22,631 nucleotides of DNA from an uncultured Desulfobacterales bacterium (GTDB lineage Bacteria > Desulfobacterota > Desulfobacteria > Desulfobacterales > JAFDCJ01): assembly GCA_945787595.1 (NCBI GenBank), contig CALZJV010000144.1, positions 1 through 22,631 of the forward strand, in the 5' to 3' direction. The position numbers and the translations under genes were made by a program. The notes beneath the pieces are model-generated. The model searched no databases. It saw only the letters and a list, made by a program, of their open reading frames with translations, and was not told the origin of the DNA. How positions within the stretch are numbered: the first letter of the stretch is position 1; every line of letters starts with the position of its first letter. Of the stretch, positions 14,736-21,696 are shown in pieces.

Positions 14736-17266
14736 TGATCCTGTTTAATTCAAAATATCGACCCCTGGGGATTGGCGTGATCGCCCTGGTCGCCCTGCCG
14801 TTTGCCATGCCCCTGCTCGGCCAGACCGTAAACACGGCCACCGGGGTCGTCGTTCTGACCATTGCGGCAATGGGGCTCAATATACTCATCGGCTACACGG
14901 GGCTCGTTTCCTTCGGTCACGCCGTCTGGTTCGGTTTTGGCGCCTATGCCGCCGCGCTTGCCCAGAAGCATTGGTTCAACGATCAGATCATTGTGCCGAT
15001 TCTATTTTCGATGGTGCTCGTTGCCGCGGTGTCTGCCGTCATAGGAGCCATCATCCTGCGTCGTCGCGGCGTTTACTTTGCGCTGATGACCCTGGCGCTG
15101 GCAGCCCTCAGCTATACCGTTGCCTTTCGCTGGACCGATCTGACCGGCGGCGAGGATGGCCTGGGTGGCCTGCAACGTGGCAGCTTAGGACCAATCAACC
15201 TCGACAACGGATACGTCTATTACGTTCTAATCGCACTGATTGGGCTGGGCGTATTGTATGTGCTGCTGCGCATCGTACGCTCGCCATTCGGGCACGTGCT
15301 GGTGGCAATCCGCGAGAACGAGCAGCGTGCCACATTCCAGGGCTACTCCGAAAAGCATTACAAGCTGGCGGCGTTTATGCTCTCAGCTGTGGTAACAGGA
15401 CTCGCTGGAGCGCTGACGGGATTTCAGCATTATATCGTCTCGGCACAATCGATCTCGGTCGTCCTGTCCGGCGAACTGATGGCGATGGTTGTGATCGGTG
15501 GCATGTATAACCTCTTGGGTCCCGCCATCGGAGTGCTCTTCTTCATTCTCTTCCGTGAGATGTTCTCAATCTGGACCACGAACTGGATGTTCTGGTTCGG
15601 CATCACCTTCGTCGGTTTCGTAATTTACTCGCCCGGCGGTCTGGTCGGCATTTGGGCAAAGCTCCAGCAGCAGTGGCACCCGGCGCCGGAAGAAGCAGCG
15701 GCGATGAGCAAACGCAGGATCTATGAGGGTCTTGAGCTGCCGGCATTCATGCGCCCGCAAAAAAAGCAGGGAAAAGTGCTGGAGATCAACGCCGCCTCGA
15801 AGCATTTCGGTGGCATCCAGGCCGTCACGGATGCAAACCTTGCAGTTGAAGCCGGGGAGATCCATGCGCTGATCGGCCCGAATGGCGCTGGTAAAACCAC
15901 CTTGTTCCACCTGGTCTCGGGCCTCTTCCAACCGGACGGCGGCGCCGTGCGCCTTTGCGGCCGTGAGATACAGGGGTTCCCGGCACACCAGATCTGCCAA
16001 CAGGGCCTCGCTCGTTCGTTCCAGATCACGAATTTGTTTCAGGAGCTGTCAATTTATGAAAATCTTCGTCTGTCAATACAAGCCAGGTATCCATCCCGTT
16101 TCAATGCCTGGCGGGATACAGATAGCTATCCGGAGATCCATGCGCAAACAAGCGCATTGATGAAGTTTCTGGGATTGGAGGGCATCGAAGACATCAAAGG
16201 CGGTGATCTGTCCTATGGCGGTCAGCGACTGGTGGATCTGGGCATTGCCCTTGCCTCGAAACCGAAGATGTTATTGCTGGATGAACCGCTGGCTGGCCTG
16301 GCGGCTGCCGAGCGGGAGCGAGTGTCCAACCTGATAAAATCCGTCGCGTCCGATATCCCGGTGCTGATCATCGAGCATGACATCGACCGGGTGCTCGGAT
16401 TCTCCCATCAGGTGACCGTGATGAATCAGGGTGAAGTGCTCATGTCCGGTGTCCCTGAAGAAGTTCGGGCCGATCAGCGGGTTCAGGAGGTCTACACCGG
16501 CTCTGGCATCCCTCCCGTTACCGGGCGCACAACCGGACTGGGGCAGGATACGCCTACGATGTTGCACTTTCTCAAGGTTAACACCTTCTACGGCAAGAGT
16601 CATATCCTCAACGATGCTTCGCTGAATATAAATAAGGGTGAAATCGTCGCTCTGCTCGGACGCAATGGGGCGGGCAAATCCACCCTGCTCAAAACCCTGG
16701 CCGGTCTCGTGCCTGCCGCGTCGGGCAGTATCTTGTTCGAAGGGCGTGAATTTATAGGGTTGCCAGCGCCAGATATTGCACGCAGTGGAGTTGGTTATGT
16801 CCCCCAGGGGCGGGGCCTGTTCGCTGGGATGACCGTAGCCGAGAATCTCGAACTCGGTCGCCTGGCACGCGTCAGTGACGGAAGCGATGGGGTGGTTTGG
16901 AGCGAAGAGCGGATTCTTGAGTTCTTCCCACCACTGATGGAACGCTTCAATAGTCCAGCCGACTACCTATCCGGGGGCGAGCAGCAGATGTTGGCCGTTG
17001 CCCGCACCTTGTCGGGCAATGTGCGGTTGCTGCTTTTGGATGAACCCTTCGAAGGCCTTGCGCCGGCTGTTTGTGAAGAACTGTTCACCGTGTTCGATCA
17101 ACTACGGCAGGAGCTGCCAATTTTGATCGTTGAGCACAATCTGGACCTTGTGCTGGCGCTTGCGGATCGGGTTTTCGCCCTGGAAAACGGCGCTGTTTTC
17201 CACGAAGGCCCGGCTGATGCGCTGCTGAATGATCTCAATTACCGCAAGGAAATTCTTTGGCTGTGA
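14732..17266 (+). CDS. Triple fusion: LivM permease, LivG ATPase and LivF ATPase in one protein
   Basis: 844 residues in three parts. Residues about 1-315 are a LivM-type permease with multiple membrane segments (AAMGLNILIGYTGLVSFGHA; VVIGGMYNLLGPAIG). After a linker (about 316-348), residues 349-595 are a LivG-type ATPase: Walker A GPNGAGKT at 382-389, signature LSYGGQ at 493-498, Walker B LLLDEP with Asp517-Glu518, and the H-loop EHD. Residues 610-844 are a LivF-type ATPase: Walker A GRNGAGKS at 643-650, signature LSGGEQ at 746-751, Walker B Asp770-Glu771, H-loop IVEHN. No stop or frameshift separates them. LivM-LivG fusions are known; adding LivF means the whole energising module plus one permease is a single chain. 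Both nucleotide sites look intact. The old LivF start (Met610) lacks a convincing ribosome binding site. Confidence 0.93.
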   Translation: MMILFNSKYRPLGIGVIALVALPFAMPLLGQTVNTATGVVVLTIAAMGLNILIGYTGLVSFGHAVWFGFGAYAAALAQKHWFNDQIIVPILFSMVLVAAVSAVIGAIILRRRGVYFALMTLALAALSYTVAFRWTDLTGGEDGLGGLQRGSLGPINLDNGYVYYVLIALIGLGVLYVLLRIVRSPFGHVLVAIRENEQRATFQGYSEKHYKLAAFMLSAVVTGLAGALTGFQHYIVSAQSISVVLSGELMAMVVIGGMYNLLGPAIGVLFFILFREMFSIWTTNWMFWFGITFVGFVIYSPGGLVGIWAKLQQQWHPAPEEAAAMSKRRIYEGLELPAFMRPQKKQGKVLEINAASKHFGGIQAVTDANLAVEAGEIHALIGPNGAGKTTLFHLVSGLFQPDGGAVRLCGREIQGFPAHQICQQGLARSFQITNLFQELSIYENLRLSIQARYPSRFNAWRDTDSYPEIHAQTSALMKFLGLEGIEDIKGGDLSYGGQRLVDLGIALASKPKMLLLDEPLAGLAAAERERVSNLIKSVASDIPVLIIEHDIDRVLGFSHQVTVMNQGEVLMSGVPEEVRADQRVQEVYTGSGIPPVTGRTTGLGQDTPTMLHFLKVNTFYGKSHILNDASLNINKGEIVALLGRNGAGKSTLLKTLAGLVPAASGSILFEGREFIGLPAPDIARSGVGYVPQGRGLFAGMTVAENLELGRLARVSDGSDGVVWSEERILEFFPPLMERFNSPADYLSGGEQQMLAVARTLSGNVRLLLLDEPFEGLAPAVCEELFTVFDQLRQELPILIVEHNLDLVLALADRVFALENGAVFHEGPADALLNDLNYRKEILWL

Positions 17267-17540
17267 ACCCGATAGGCAATGACCGCAACATGGCCAATAA
17301 AAAATCAGAACGGATGTGGAGGGAGATCAGAGGGACGGGTATTGATATATTGATAAGCATGGTAATTGGGGTCTAATTGTCAATTGGCGTCAGGTCTACG
17401 ATTGACTTTTGTTATCAGTTTATGTTGGTAACTACCCCGGATGCGAATCTGTCTCGTTGCATTAGACATTTCATAGGTTTTTGGACCCTAATTCCTTGAT
17501 CCCCAACCGGACCAGATCCCAACCATCAAACGTAGACTTG
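17267..17540. other. Spacer with a REP-like inverted repeat
   Basis: No gene is supported. The main content is the inverted repeat at 17384-17547. An open frame from a TTG at 17481 runs into the FadL fragment, but its first 20 codons have no barrel character. Confidence 0.5.
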
Positions 17541-17547
17541 ACCCCAA
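17384..17547. repeat. REP-like 17-bp inverted repeat next to a truncated gene
   Basis: TTGGCGTCAGGTCTACG (17384-17400) is inverted at 17531-17547 as CGTAGACTTGACCCCAA, with 15 of 17 positions matching, enclosing 130 bp. A further 6-bp dyad GTCAAT/ATTGAC (17379-17406) overlaps the left arm. The layout is similar to palindromic repeats moved by REP-associated (Y1) transposases, though no transposase is present. Barrel-like coding sequence begins right at the right arm, so the element probably marks the break that truncated that gene. Confidence 0.5.
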
Positions 17548-17861
17548 CCACCTTTGCCGTCGGTGCCCAGTACCGGGTGGCAGCTCCCTGGCTTTTGACG
17601 GCCGGCGTTGCCTATGACAGCTCCATTGTGGACGACGAGGATCGCACTCCCGATCTGCCTTTGGGAGAAGCGTGGCGATTCGGGCTGGGTGCCCGCTACG
17701 ACTGGTCACAAAACCTGGCTTTTGGCTTGGGATACACGTTTCTTTGGAGTGGAGATTTGGACATGGACGTTAACCGGAGGCTTCTGGCTGGAAGGGTTTC
17801 GGGCACCTATGAGAACACATCAATGAGCTTCATCAATTTCTACCAGAATTGGAAATTTTAA
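17541..17861 (+). pseudogene. C-terminal fragment of a FadL/OmpP1-type outer-membrane protein
   Basis: About 106 residues with alternating hydrophobic beta strands and turn patterns (FAVGAQYRV, LLTAGVAYDSS, WRFGLGARYDW, AFGLGYTFLW), ending INFYQNWKF with a terminal Phe, as expected for the end of an outer-membrane barrel. FadL-family porins take up hydrophobic compounds and are about 400-450 residues, so roughly the first three quarters are missing. The open frame begins at a TTG (17481), but homologous-looking sequence starts only near 17548, at the right arm of the inverted repeat. No ribosome binding site is seen. It is read here as a gene remnant; membership in the FadL branch, rather than another barrel family, is likely but not certain. 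Confidence 0.6.
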
Positions 17862-18457
17862 TTCGAAAAGATCGTGTCCTCACATCGTTCACAGCCAAGG
17901 AACGCACGAGATTTTTTTGAATCTGCCCAGGGTGCGGTTTTGGTGTTTGGGCGCAGACCTGTCTCCTTTAATGAGATACAAAGGTTTGATTGGGAGCAAA
18001 GTCCTGCGTCTACAAGGCTGAAGAGACTTACGATTGATCAGTAACCGGATTTCGATGAAGGATGGTGATATTGGACGACTTAGGCCACTACGAAATCAAT
18101 CAGTCAAACTATTATCATCTCATGGAGCAATATAATTTGTTTTCAGAAGTATCGATAGCGTCTGCTAAGCTAAAATAATGTGGCAAGACTGAAAGTAGAG
18201 ATTAGCCTTCCCAACCCATAATTTTAAGCTTGCCCCACAGGTGCATCGCAACGGCTATCAGTCCACAATCCTCTTTATCCCTTGCTGCCTGTAGATTGTG
18301 CTTACAAATATACAATGGATGACTCACGTGAATGAAAATCCGGTAAAAGTGTAGATTAGCGTTCGACATCCAGAAAACCTCTACTAATTTATTGTTTTTC
18401 AATAAGTTAGGCCAAGAAAAACTCTAAATAATCTATACATTTTCCGGTTACATCGGG
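17862..18457. other. Sparse region between the barrel remnant and ssb
   Basis: About 600 bp with no convincing gene. A possible 55-codon minus-strand frame lies at 18202-18369 (listed separately with low confidence). An AT-rich dyad TTATTG/CAATAA at 18389-18405 lies beyond the ssb stop and could weakly terminate ssb. I see nothing else. Confidence 0.5.
18202..18369 (-). CDS. Possible small ORF, unrecognised
   Basis: 55 residues from an ATG at 18369 with AGAGG about 9 nt upstream; a TTG further upstream (18402) would give 66. The C-terminal half (CKHNLQAARDKEDCGLIA) looks protein-like rather than random, with two Cys residues, but I recognise no family. It could be a remnant of a larger gene. 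Low confidence that it is expressed. Confidence 0.2.
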   Translation of the reverse strand: MSNANLHFYRIFIHVSHPLYICKHNLQAARDKEDCGLIAVAMHLWGKLKIMGWEG

Positions 18458-18889
18458 TCAGAAGGGAATATCATCATCTCCGGGTCCCTGAGCCGGCCCC
18501 CCTTGAAAATCCCCAGACGATGCGGCTCCCCTGGATCTGGCGGGTTCAGAACTATCCCGTGCGCCGAGGAACTGGACATCAGACGCAACTATTTCAGTCG
18601 TATATCTTTTGTTCCCATCCCGATCTTCCCAATCCCGCGTCTGGAGCCGTCCCTCCACATAGACCTGCTTTCCTTTCGAAAGATACTCGCCGCAAATTTC
18701 ACCAAGCCTTCGCCAGGCGACGATGCGATGCCATTCGGTGCGCTCTTTTTTTTCACCGGAGTCCTTGTCTTTCCATTCCTCTGAGGTTGCGATGTTGAAG
18801 TTGGCCACCGCAACGCCGCTCGGTGTGTAACGAACTTCCGGATCACTTCCCAGCCGACCAATCAAAATCACCTTATTTATTCCTGCCAT
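18458..18889 (-). CDS. ssb: Single-stranded DNA-binding protein
   Basis: 143 residues. The OB-fold covers about 1-108: [22 protein letters not shown], then [17 protein letters not shown] and [15 protein letters not shown] are the classic SSB landmarks. A flexible Gly/Ser/Pro/Gln linker (about 110-136) follows, then the acidic tip DDDIPF that docks repair and replication partners. It coats single-stranded DNA as a tetramer during replication, recombination and repair. Start ATG at 18889 has AAAGGAGGG upstream and a strong promoter 40-70 bp before it. It is a lone gene here. A second ssb elsewhere in the genome is possible; the intact tip suggests this copy is functional. Confidence 0.97.
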   Translation of the reverse strand: MAGINKVILIGRLGSDPEVRYTPSGVAVANFNIATSEEWKDKDSGEKKERTEWHRIVAWRRLGEICGEYLSKGKQVYVEGRLQTRDWEDRDGNKRYTTEIVASDVQFLGARDSSEPARSRGAASSGDFQGGPAQGPGDDDIPF

Positions 18890-18927
18890 TATTCCCTCCT
18901 TTTAAATAATCCGATACAATCTCGATT

Positions 18928-18956
18928 TTGATACAGTAAACGGATGGCAATGTCAA
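18928..18956 (-). promoter_or_regulatory. Sigma70-type promoter of ssb
   Basis: On the minus strand a perfect -35 TTGACA (18956-18951) is followed after exactly 17 bp by TATCAA (18933-18928), four of six matches to -10. The predicted start point lies near 18921, giving a short leader of about 30 nt before the ssb ATG. Confidence 0.6.
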
Positions 18957-19295
18957 ACGAAGTTCGTACAGTGCGAAGAATACTGTTTGCTGGTTTCCGG
19001 CTGCCTGATTTAAGCCACTCGGCACTCATTAGTGGTTTTTTGTTTCTGGTTCTGATCCACAGGTCTCAGATTTCTGCAAATATTTGTGATCTGTCCTCTG
19101 TCCTCTGCCCTCTGCCATCTGTCCTCTGTCATCTGTCCTCTGTCATCTGTCCTCTGTCCTCTGTCATCTGCCCTCTGCAACTTGTACTTGCTTAAAACGA
19201 TAGCTTTCCTCTATATACTCTAATATTGCATATGCAACAGGACGAAGAACAGAAGAGATTCAAATTGGGAGCTTAATCTAAACCTTTTAATCTAT
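18957..19295. other. Gene-free stretch with heptamer array
   Basis: No gene supported; an 83-codon frame across 18944-19195 simply translates the heptamer repeats and is not believed. The array at 19091-19181 is the main content. Confidence 0.6.
19091..19181. repeat. 13-unit heptamer tandem array, CTGTCCT type
   Basis: Twelve full 7-bp units and a diverged thirteenth run without gaps: CTGTCCT is the commonest, with CTGTCAT, CTGCCCT and CTGCCAT variants. The mix of variants in a fixed 7-bp phase means the array grew by unit duplication and then drifted. It lies between ssb and the methyltransferase locus, noncoding. Its purine-rich complementary strand might form unusual structures. Confidence 0.85.
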
Positions 19296-19398
19296 AACTT
19301 CAGATATCGTTGATTGGTTGATTAGTTGATTGGTTAAGTGGTTGTAAATATGGATTTATCCCATATTTGCAAAATAATTGGACACTTCATGTTTTAAC
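19296..19398 (+). repeat. Left arm of 103-bp inverted repeat
   Basis: Matches the reverse complement of 21377-21479 at 99 of 103 positions, with no gaps. Within it are four octamers (TTGATTGG, TTGATTAG, TTGATTGG, TTAAGTGG at 19310-19341) and a hairpin AAATATGG/CCATATTT. It lies just upstream of the methyltransferase start. Confidence 0.85.
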
Positions 19399-19437
19399 CG
19401 AGGTCTGTACTTGCACAATTACCCAGGAATCCACCCC

Positions 19438-20625
19438 ATGAATCCTGATATATCGGTTTCCAAACGCATCAAGCGGCATGTCATCGGCCGGACACGGAGC
19501 TATTTTATCGCGTGCCCACCCGGTTTTGAGACCCTTTGCTTAAATGAACTGACATCTCTTCCGCTCAGCGTGCTGCATGCGTCCGTGATCCCCGGCGGCA
19601 TTGAATTTAAAGGACGCCTGGACGATTGCTATCTGGCAAACCTTAATTTACGAACAGCCAGCCGCATCCTCCTGCGTCTTCACGCTTTTAAAGCCAGCAA
19701 TTTCAGACAGCTGGAAAAAAGAGTTGCCGAAATCCCCTGGGAGCTCTATCTCTCTAACCCGGTTACCTTTTCAATCCGTACAACGGTCAAACATTGTCGG
19801 TTATATCATACCGGCGCCATTGAAAAACGCATTCGGCAGAGCATTACCAATGGTCTGTCTGCAGCAGCAATTAGTAAAGGAAATGGCCCGGATCCGGCAT
19901 TACCGCAAGAGATCTTTGTGCGTGGCATTGATGATCGTTTTACAGTTTCTATTGACAGCAGTGGAGATCACCTGTACAAACGTGGCCTCAAAAAACACCC
20001 AGGTATAGCGCCGCTGCGGGAAACCCTGGCCGCCGCATCTTTATTGTTGTCGGGATATTCCTGGAAGGAACCGCTGGTAGATCCCATGTGTGGTGCCGGA
20101 ACCTATTCGCTGGAAGCCGCACTGATGGCGAAAAAAATACCTCCCGGCTGGTTCCGGGAATTCGCATTCATGCAATGGCCCGCTTACCGGCCGAAACGGT
20201 TCGAATACCTCAAACGGCAGTTTGAGGATCATTTCGTACAGCCAGAAAAACCGCTGATTTTCGCCTCCGACAAAGACCCGCTGGCCTGTCGTCAATTGGA
20301 ACAGTGCACGCAGCAATTTGGTTTATCCGATGCTGTCAGCATAAGCAACGCAGACTTCTTTGAACTCTCTCCGCGAGATTTTACGGATGAGTCCGGTCTG
20401 GTGACCATCAATCCACCATACGGCCGTCGTATGGGAACCCGGCAGGAGAGTACGGAGATATTCCAGGCCATCTGTGAAAAACTGGCGCGTGAATATAAAG
20501 GCTGGAAACTGGTCTTGATCTCACCAAGCAAGCTGCTTGAAAAAAAAGTTCCCTTCAAACTAAAAACGTATCCTCTTTTTCATGGAGGCCTGAAATTAAA
20601 GTTGATGGTGGGAAACATACGGTGA
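19438..20625 (+). CDS. THUMP-domain RNA methyltransferase, RlmL-like (N2-guanine type)
   Basis: 395 residues from the ATG at 19438; a TTG 60 bp upstream lies in the inverted repeat and is not favoured. The N-terminal THUMP RNA-binding domain covers about residues 40-160 (FIACPPGFETLCLNEL opens it). The Rossmann methyltransferase domain follows: SAM-binding DPMCGAGTYSLEAA from residue 215 and catalytic NPPYGRR at 325-331. This pattern is that of the N-terminal half of E. coli RlmL, which makes m2G2445 in 23S rRNA; the C-terminal RlmK half is absent, as in most bacteria outside gammaproteobacteria. It acts in the cytoplasm on rRNA. The ribosome binding site is only moderate (AGGA about 10 nt upstream). 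The gene stands alone between two inverted repeat arms. Confidence 0.92.
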   Translation: MNPDISVSKRIKRHVIGRTRSYFIACPPGFETLCLNELTSLPLSVLHASVIPGGIEFKGRLDDCYLANLNLRTASRILLRLHAFKASNFRQLEKRVAEIPWELYLSNPVTFSIRTTVKHCRLYHTGAIEKRIRQSITNGLSAAAISKGNGPDPALPQEIFVRGIDDRFTVSIDSSGDHLYKRGLKKHPGIAPLRETLAAASLLLSGYSWKEPLVDPMCGAGTYSLEAALMAKKIPPGWFREFAFMQWPAYRPKRFEYLKRQFEDHFVQPEKPLIFASDKDPLACRQLEQCTQQFGLSDAVSISNADFFELSPRDFTDESGLVTINPPYGRRMGTRQESTEIFQAICEKLAREYKGWKLVLISPSKLLEKKVPFKLKTYPLFHGGLKLKLMVGNIR

Positions 20626-20880
20626 TAATTCGTGTAAAACCTCATGGAATGACGAATGAAGATTGACGATTGACGAATTGTGGATGTCGCTCTCCGAGGC
20701 GTAGGCGCTACAACCCCTACGAGCCGGAGGCTTCGCTCTGCTCTTTTTAACAAATAGAATAGAAAGAATTCCTAAATTAGACATTCGACATTTGTCATGC
20801 TGGAGTTTCTTTTTCGATTAAACCGGCCGCTCTTCAGGCTAGAGGAGGTGCATAAGAAACTATCCGGAGACATATTTTAA

Positions 20881-20910
20881 GAAGAATGTGTTCAAGCAGC
20901 CACATTCTTC
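20881..20910. terminator. Perfect 10-bp hairpin
   Basis: GAAGAATGTG (20881-20890) and CACATTCTTC (20901-20910) pair perfectly around a 10-nt loop. No T-run follows on either strand, so a terminator role is only tentative. It lies in the convergent space between the methyltransferase gene and the small minus-strand gene. Confidence 0.4.
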
Positions 20911-20930
20911 ACTGAAAAAGAATTAAATTA

Positions 20931-21003
20931 GGACACAGATTTTCACAGATATTTGGTTTTTTGTAGCTTTTAATATCCTGGTAATCCGTGTTCATCCGTG
21001 TCC
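20931..21003. repeat. Inverted repeat GGACACAGAT... / ...ATCCGTGTCC
   Basis: Arms at 20931-20950 and 20984-21003 are 20 bp each with 15 matching positions, and each is built from two copies of a CACRGAT-like unit. Such CACAGAT/ATCCGTG repeats look like an interspersed intergenic repeat; the function is unknown. Confidence 0.5.
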
Positions 21004-21035
21004 CCAAATTAGAAATTCCGAGACGTAAATTAATC

Positions 21036-21242
21036 CTATAACTTATCCGGCTGACAAAGATTCTCAGCCTTTGCCGCAGCACGGCCACACTTTTTACAAA
21101 CAAATTGTGGATTCCGAACATATTTTTTGTAGTCTTCAAGGTTGCTTTTGACGAAACCCATATTCTCTGCCATACAAAGATGAGCTTCATGCCCCGGATG
21201 CGGCTCGTTAAGATGTTGTGGAAATGGAAACCAATCAGCCAT
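21036..21242 (-). CDS. Small Cys-containing protein, unrecognised, zinc-ribbon-like
   Basis: 68 residues from the ATG at 21242, preceded by AAAGGAGTCC (GGAG 9 nt upstream); an in-frame TTG at 21278 would give 80 residues with two more Cys (SCDFC). The C-terminal part reads FVCKKCGRAAAKAENLC, with a CxxC pair and a third Cys 11 residues further on, and the middle has several His and Glu (NEPHPGHEAHLC). This suggests a small metal-binding protein. A -10-like TATAAT lies at 21295-21290 on the minus strand. It converges with the methyltransferase gene and lies inside the same inverted repeat. No function is claimed. Confidence 0.7.
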   Translation of the reverse strand: MADWFPFPQHLNEPHPGHEAHLCMAENMGFVKSNLEDYKKYVRNPQFVCKKCGRAAAKAENLCQPDKL

Positions 21243-21309
21243 TTTTTGGACTCCTTTCTTGCAAAAATCACAGCTCAATAGTTGCTGGTATTATAGAATA
21301 CAGACCTCG

Positions 21310-21349
21310 TTGAATAGTTTACTGGTTGAATGGTTGATTAGGTGAATTA
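21310..21349. repeat. Octamer tandem array, TTGAATGG type
   Basis: Five 8-bp units: TTGAATAG, TTTACTGG, TTGAATGG, TTGATTAG and GTGAATTA. They resemble the octamers in the inverted repeat arms (TTGATTGG, TTGATTAG) but lie outside them, 28 bp from the right arm. Confidence 0.6.
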
Positions 21350-21376
21350 TAGTCATAACTTTAGAATGTTACGATT

Positions 21377-21479
21377 GTTAAAACATGAAGTGTCCAATTA
21401 TTTTGCAAATACGGGATAAATCCATATCTAAAACCACTTAACCAATCAACTAATCAACCAATCAACGATATCTGAAATT
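21377..21479 (-). repeat. Right arm of 103-bp inverted repeat
   Basis: Reverse complement of 19296-19398 with four substitutions and no gaps. The two arms enclose 1,978 bp holding the methyltransferase and the small Cys protein. The hairpin inside it reads AGATATGG/CCGTATTT, keeping pairing through G-U wobbles. Confidence 0.85.
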
Positions 21480-21591
21480 TACTTAACTTAAAATTGTCTC
21501 ATGACTCATACCGAAATATAGGAATCAAAATTTGGCTGTCAATTGAATTCACTTGTAGATAAATTTACCACATGGGGGCCGGATTTCATAA

Positions 21592-21620
21592 TTGACAGGC
21601 CACTTTATCTAACCTAATTA
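21592..21620 (+). promoter_or_regulatory. Promoter candidate of the hydrolase with overlapping inverted repeat
   Basis: A perfect -35 TTGACA (21592-21597) is followed after 17 bp by TAATTA (21615-21620), a weak -10. The -35 lies inside AATTGACAG (21590-21598), whose inverted copy CTGTCAATT is at 21536-21544. A dimeric or looping regulator could act here. Confidence 0.4.
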
Positions 21621-21696
21621 AGGATGTAAATCACTTATTTCAAAAAGACGGAATTCCTTACATAATTTCAATTTTCAATCATCAGGAGGTAGGTTT

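Larger units (their letters stand above)
20626..21035. other. Spacer with several dyads, no gene
   Basis: 410 bp without a supported gene. It contains a short heptamer-like stretch (GATTGACGATTGACGA near 20661-20676), a GC-rich mirror-like segment near 20697-20740, a perfect hairpin at 20881-20910 and a 20-bp imperfect inverted repeat at 20931-21003. Confidence 0.55.
21243..21696. other. Spacer before the hydrolase: octamers, repeat arm, promoter
   Basis: No gene over 454 bp. It holds an octamer array (21310-21349), the right arm of the inverted repeat (21377-21479), a 9-bp inverted repeat (21536-21598) and a promoter candidate (21592-21620). Confidence 0.6.

Noticed and set aside
19091..19181. 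CRISPR array
   Set aside because: The units are 7 bp with no spacers and no cas genes are near.
18944..19195. 83-codon plus-strand frame
   Set aside because: Its second half is only the translated heptamer array and it has no ribosome binding site or family.
21104..21113. Exact copy of the RIT dyad arm ATTGTGGATT
   Set aside because: It lies inside a coding sequence, with no inverted partner at 8-bp spacing; a 10-mer can recur by chance.
20909..21271. 120-codon minus-strand frame overlapping the small Cys protein
   Set aside because: It overlaps in another frame a smaller ORF with a better ribosome binding site and a CxxC motif; its tail translates an intergenic inverted repeat.
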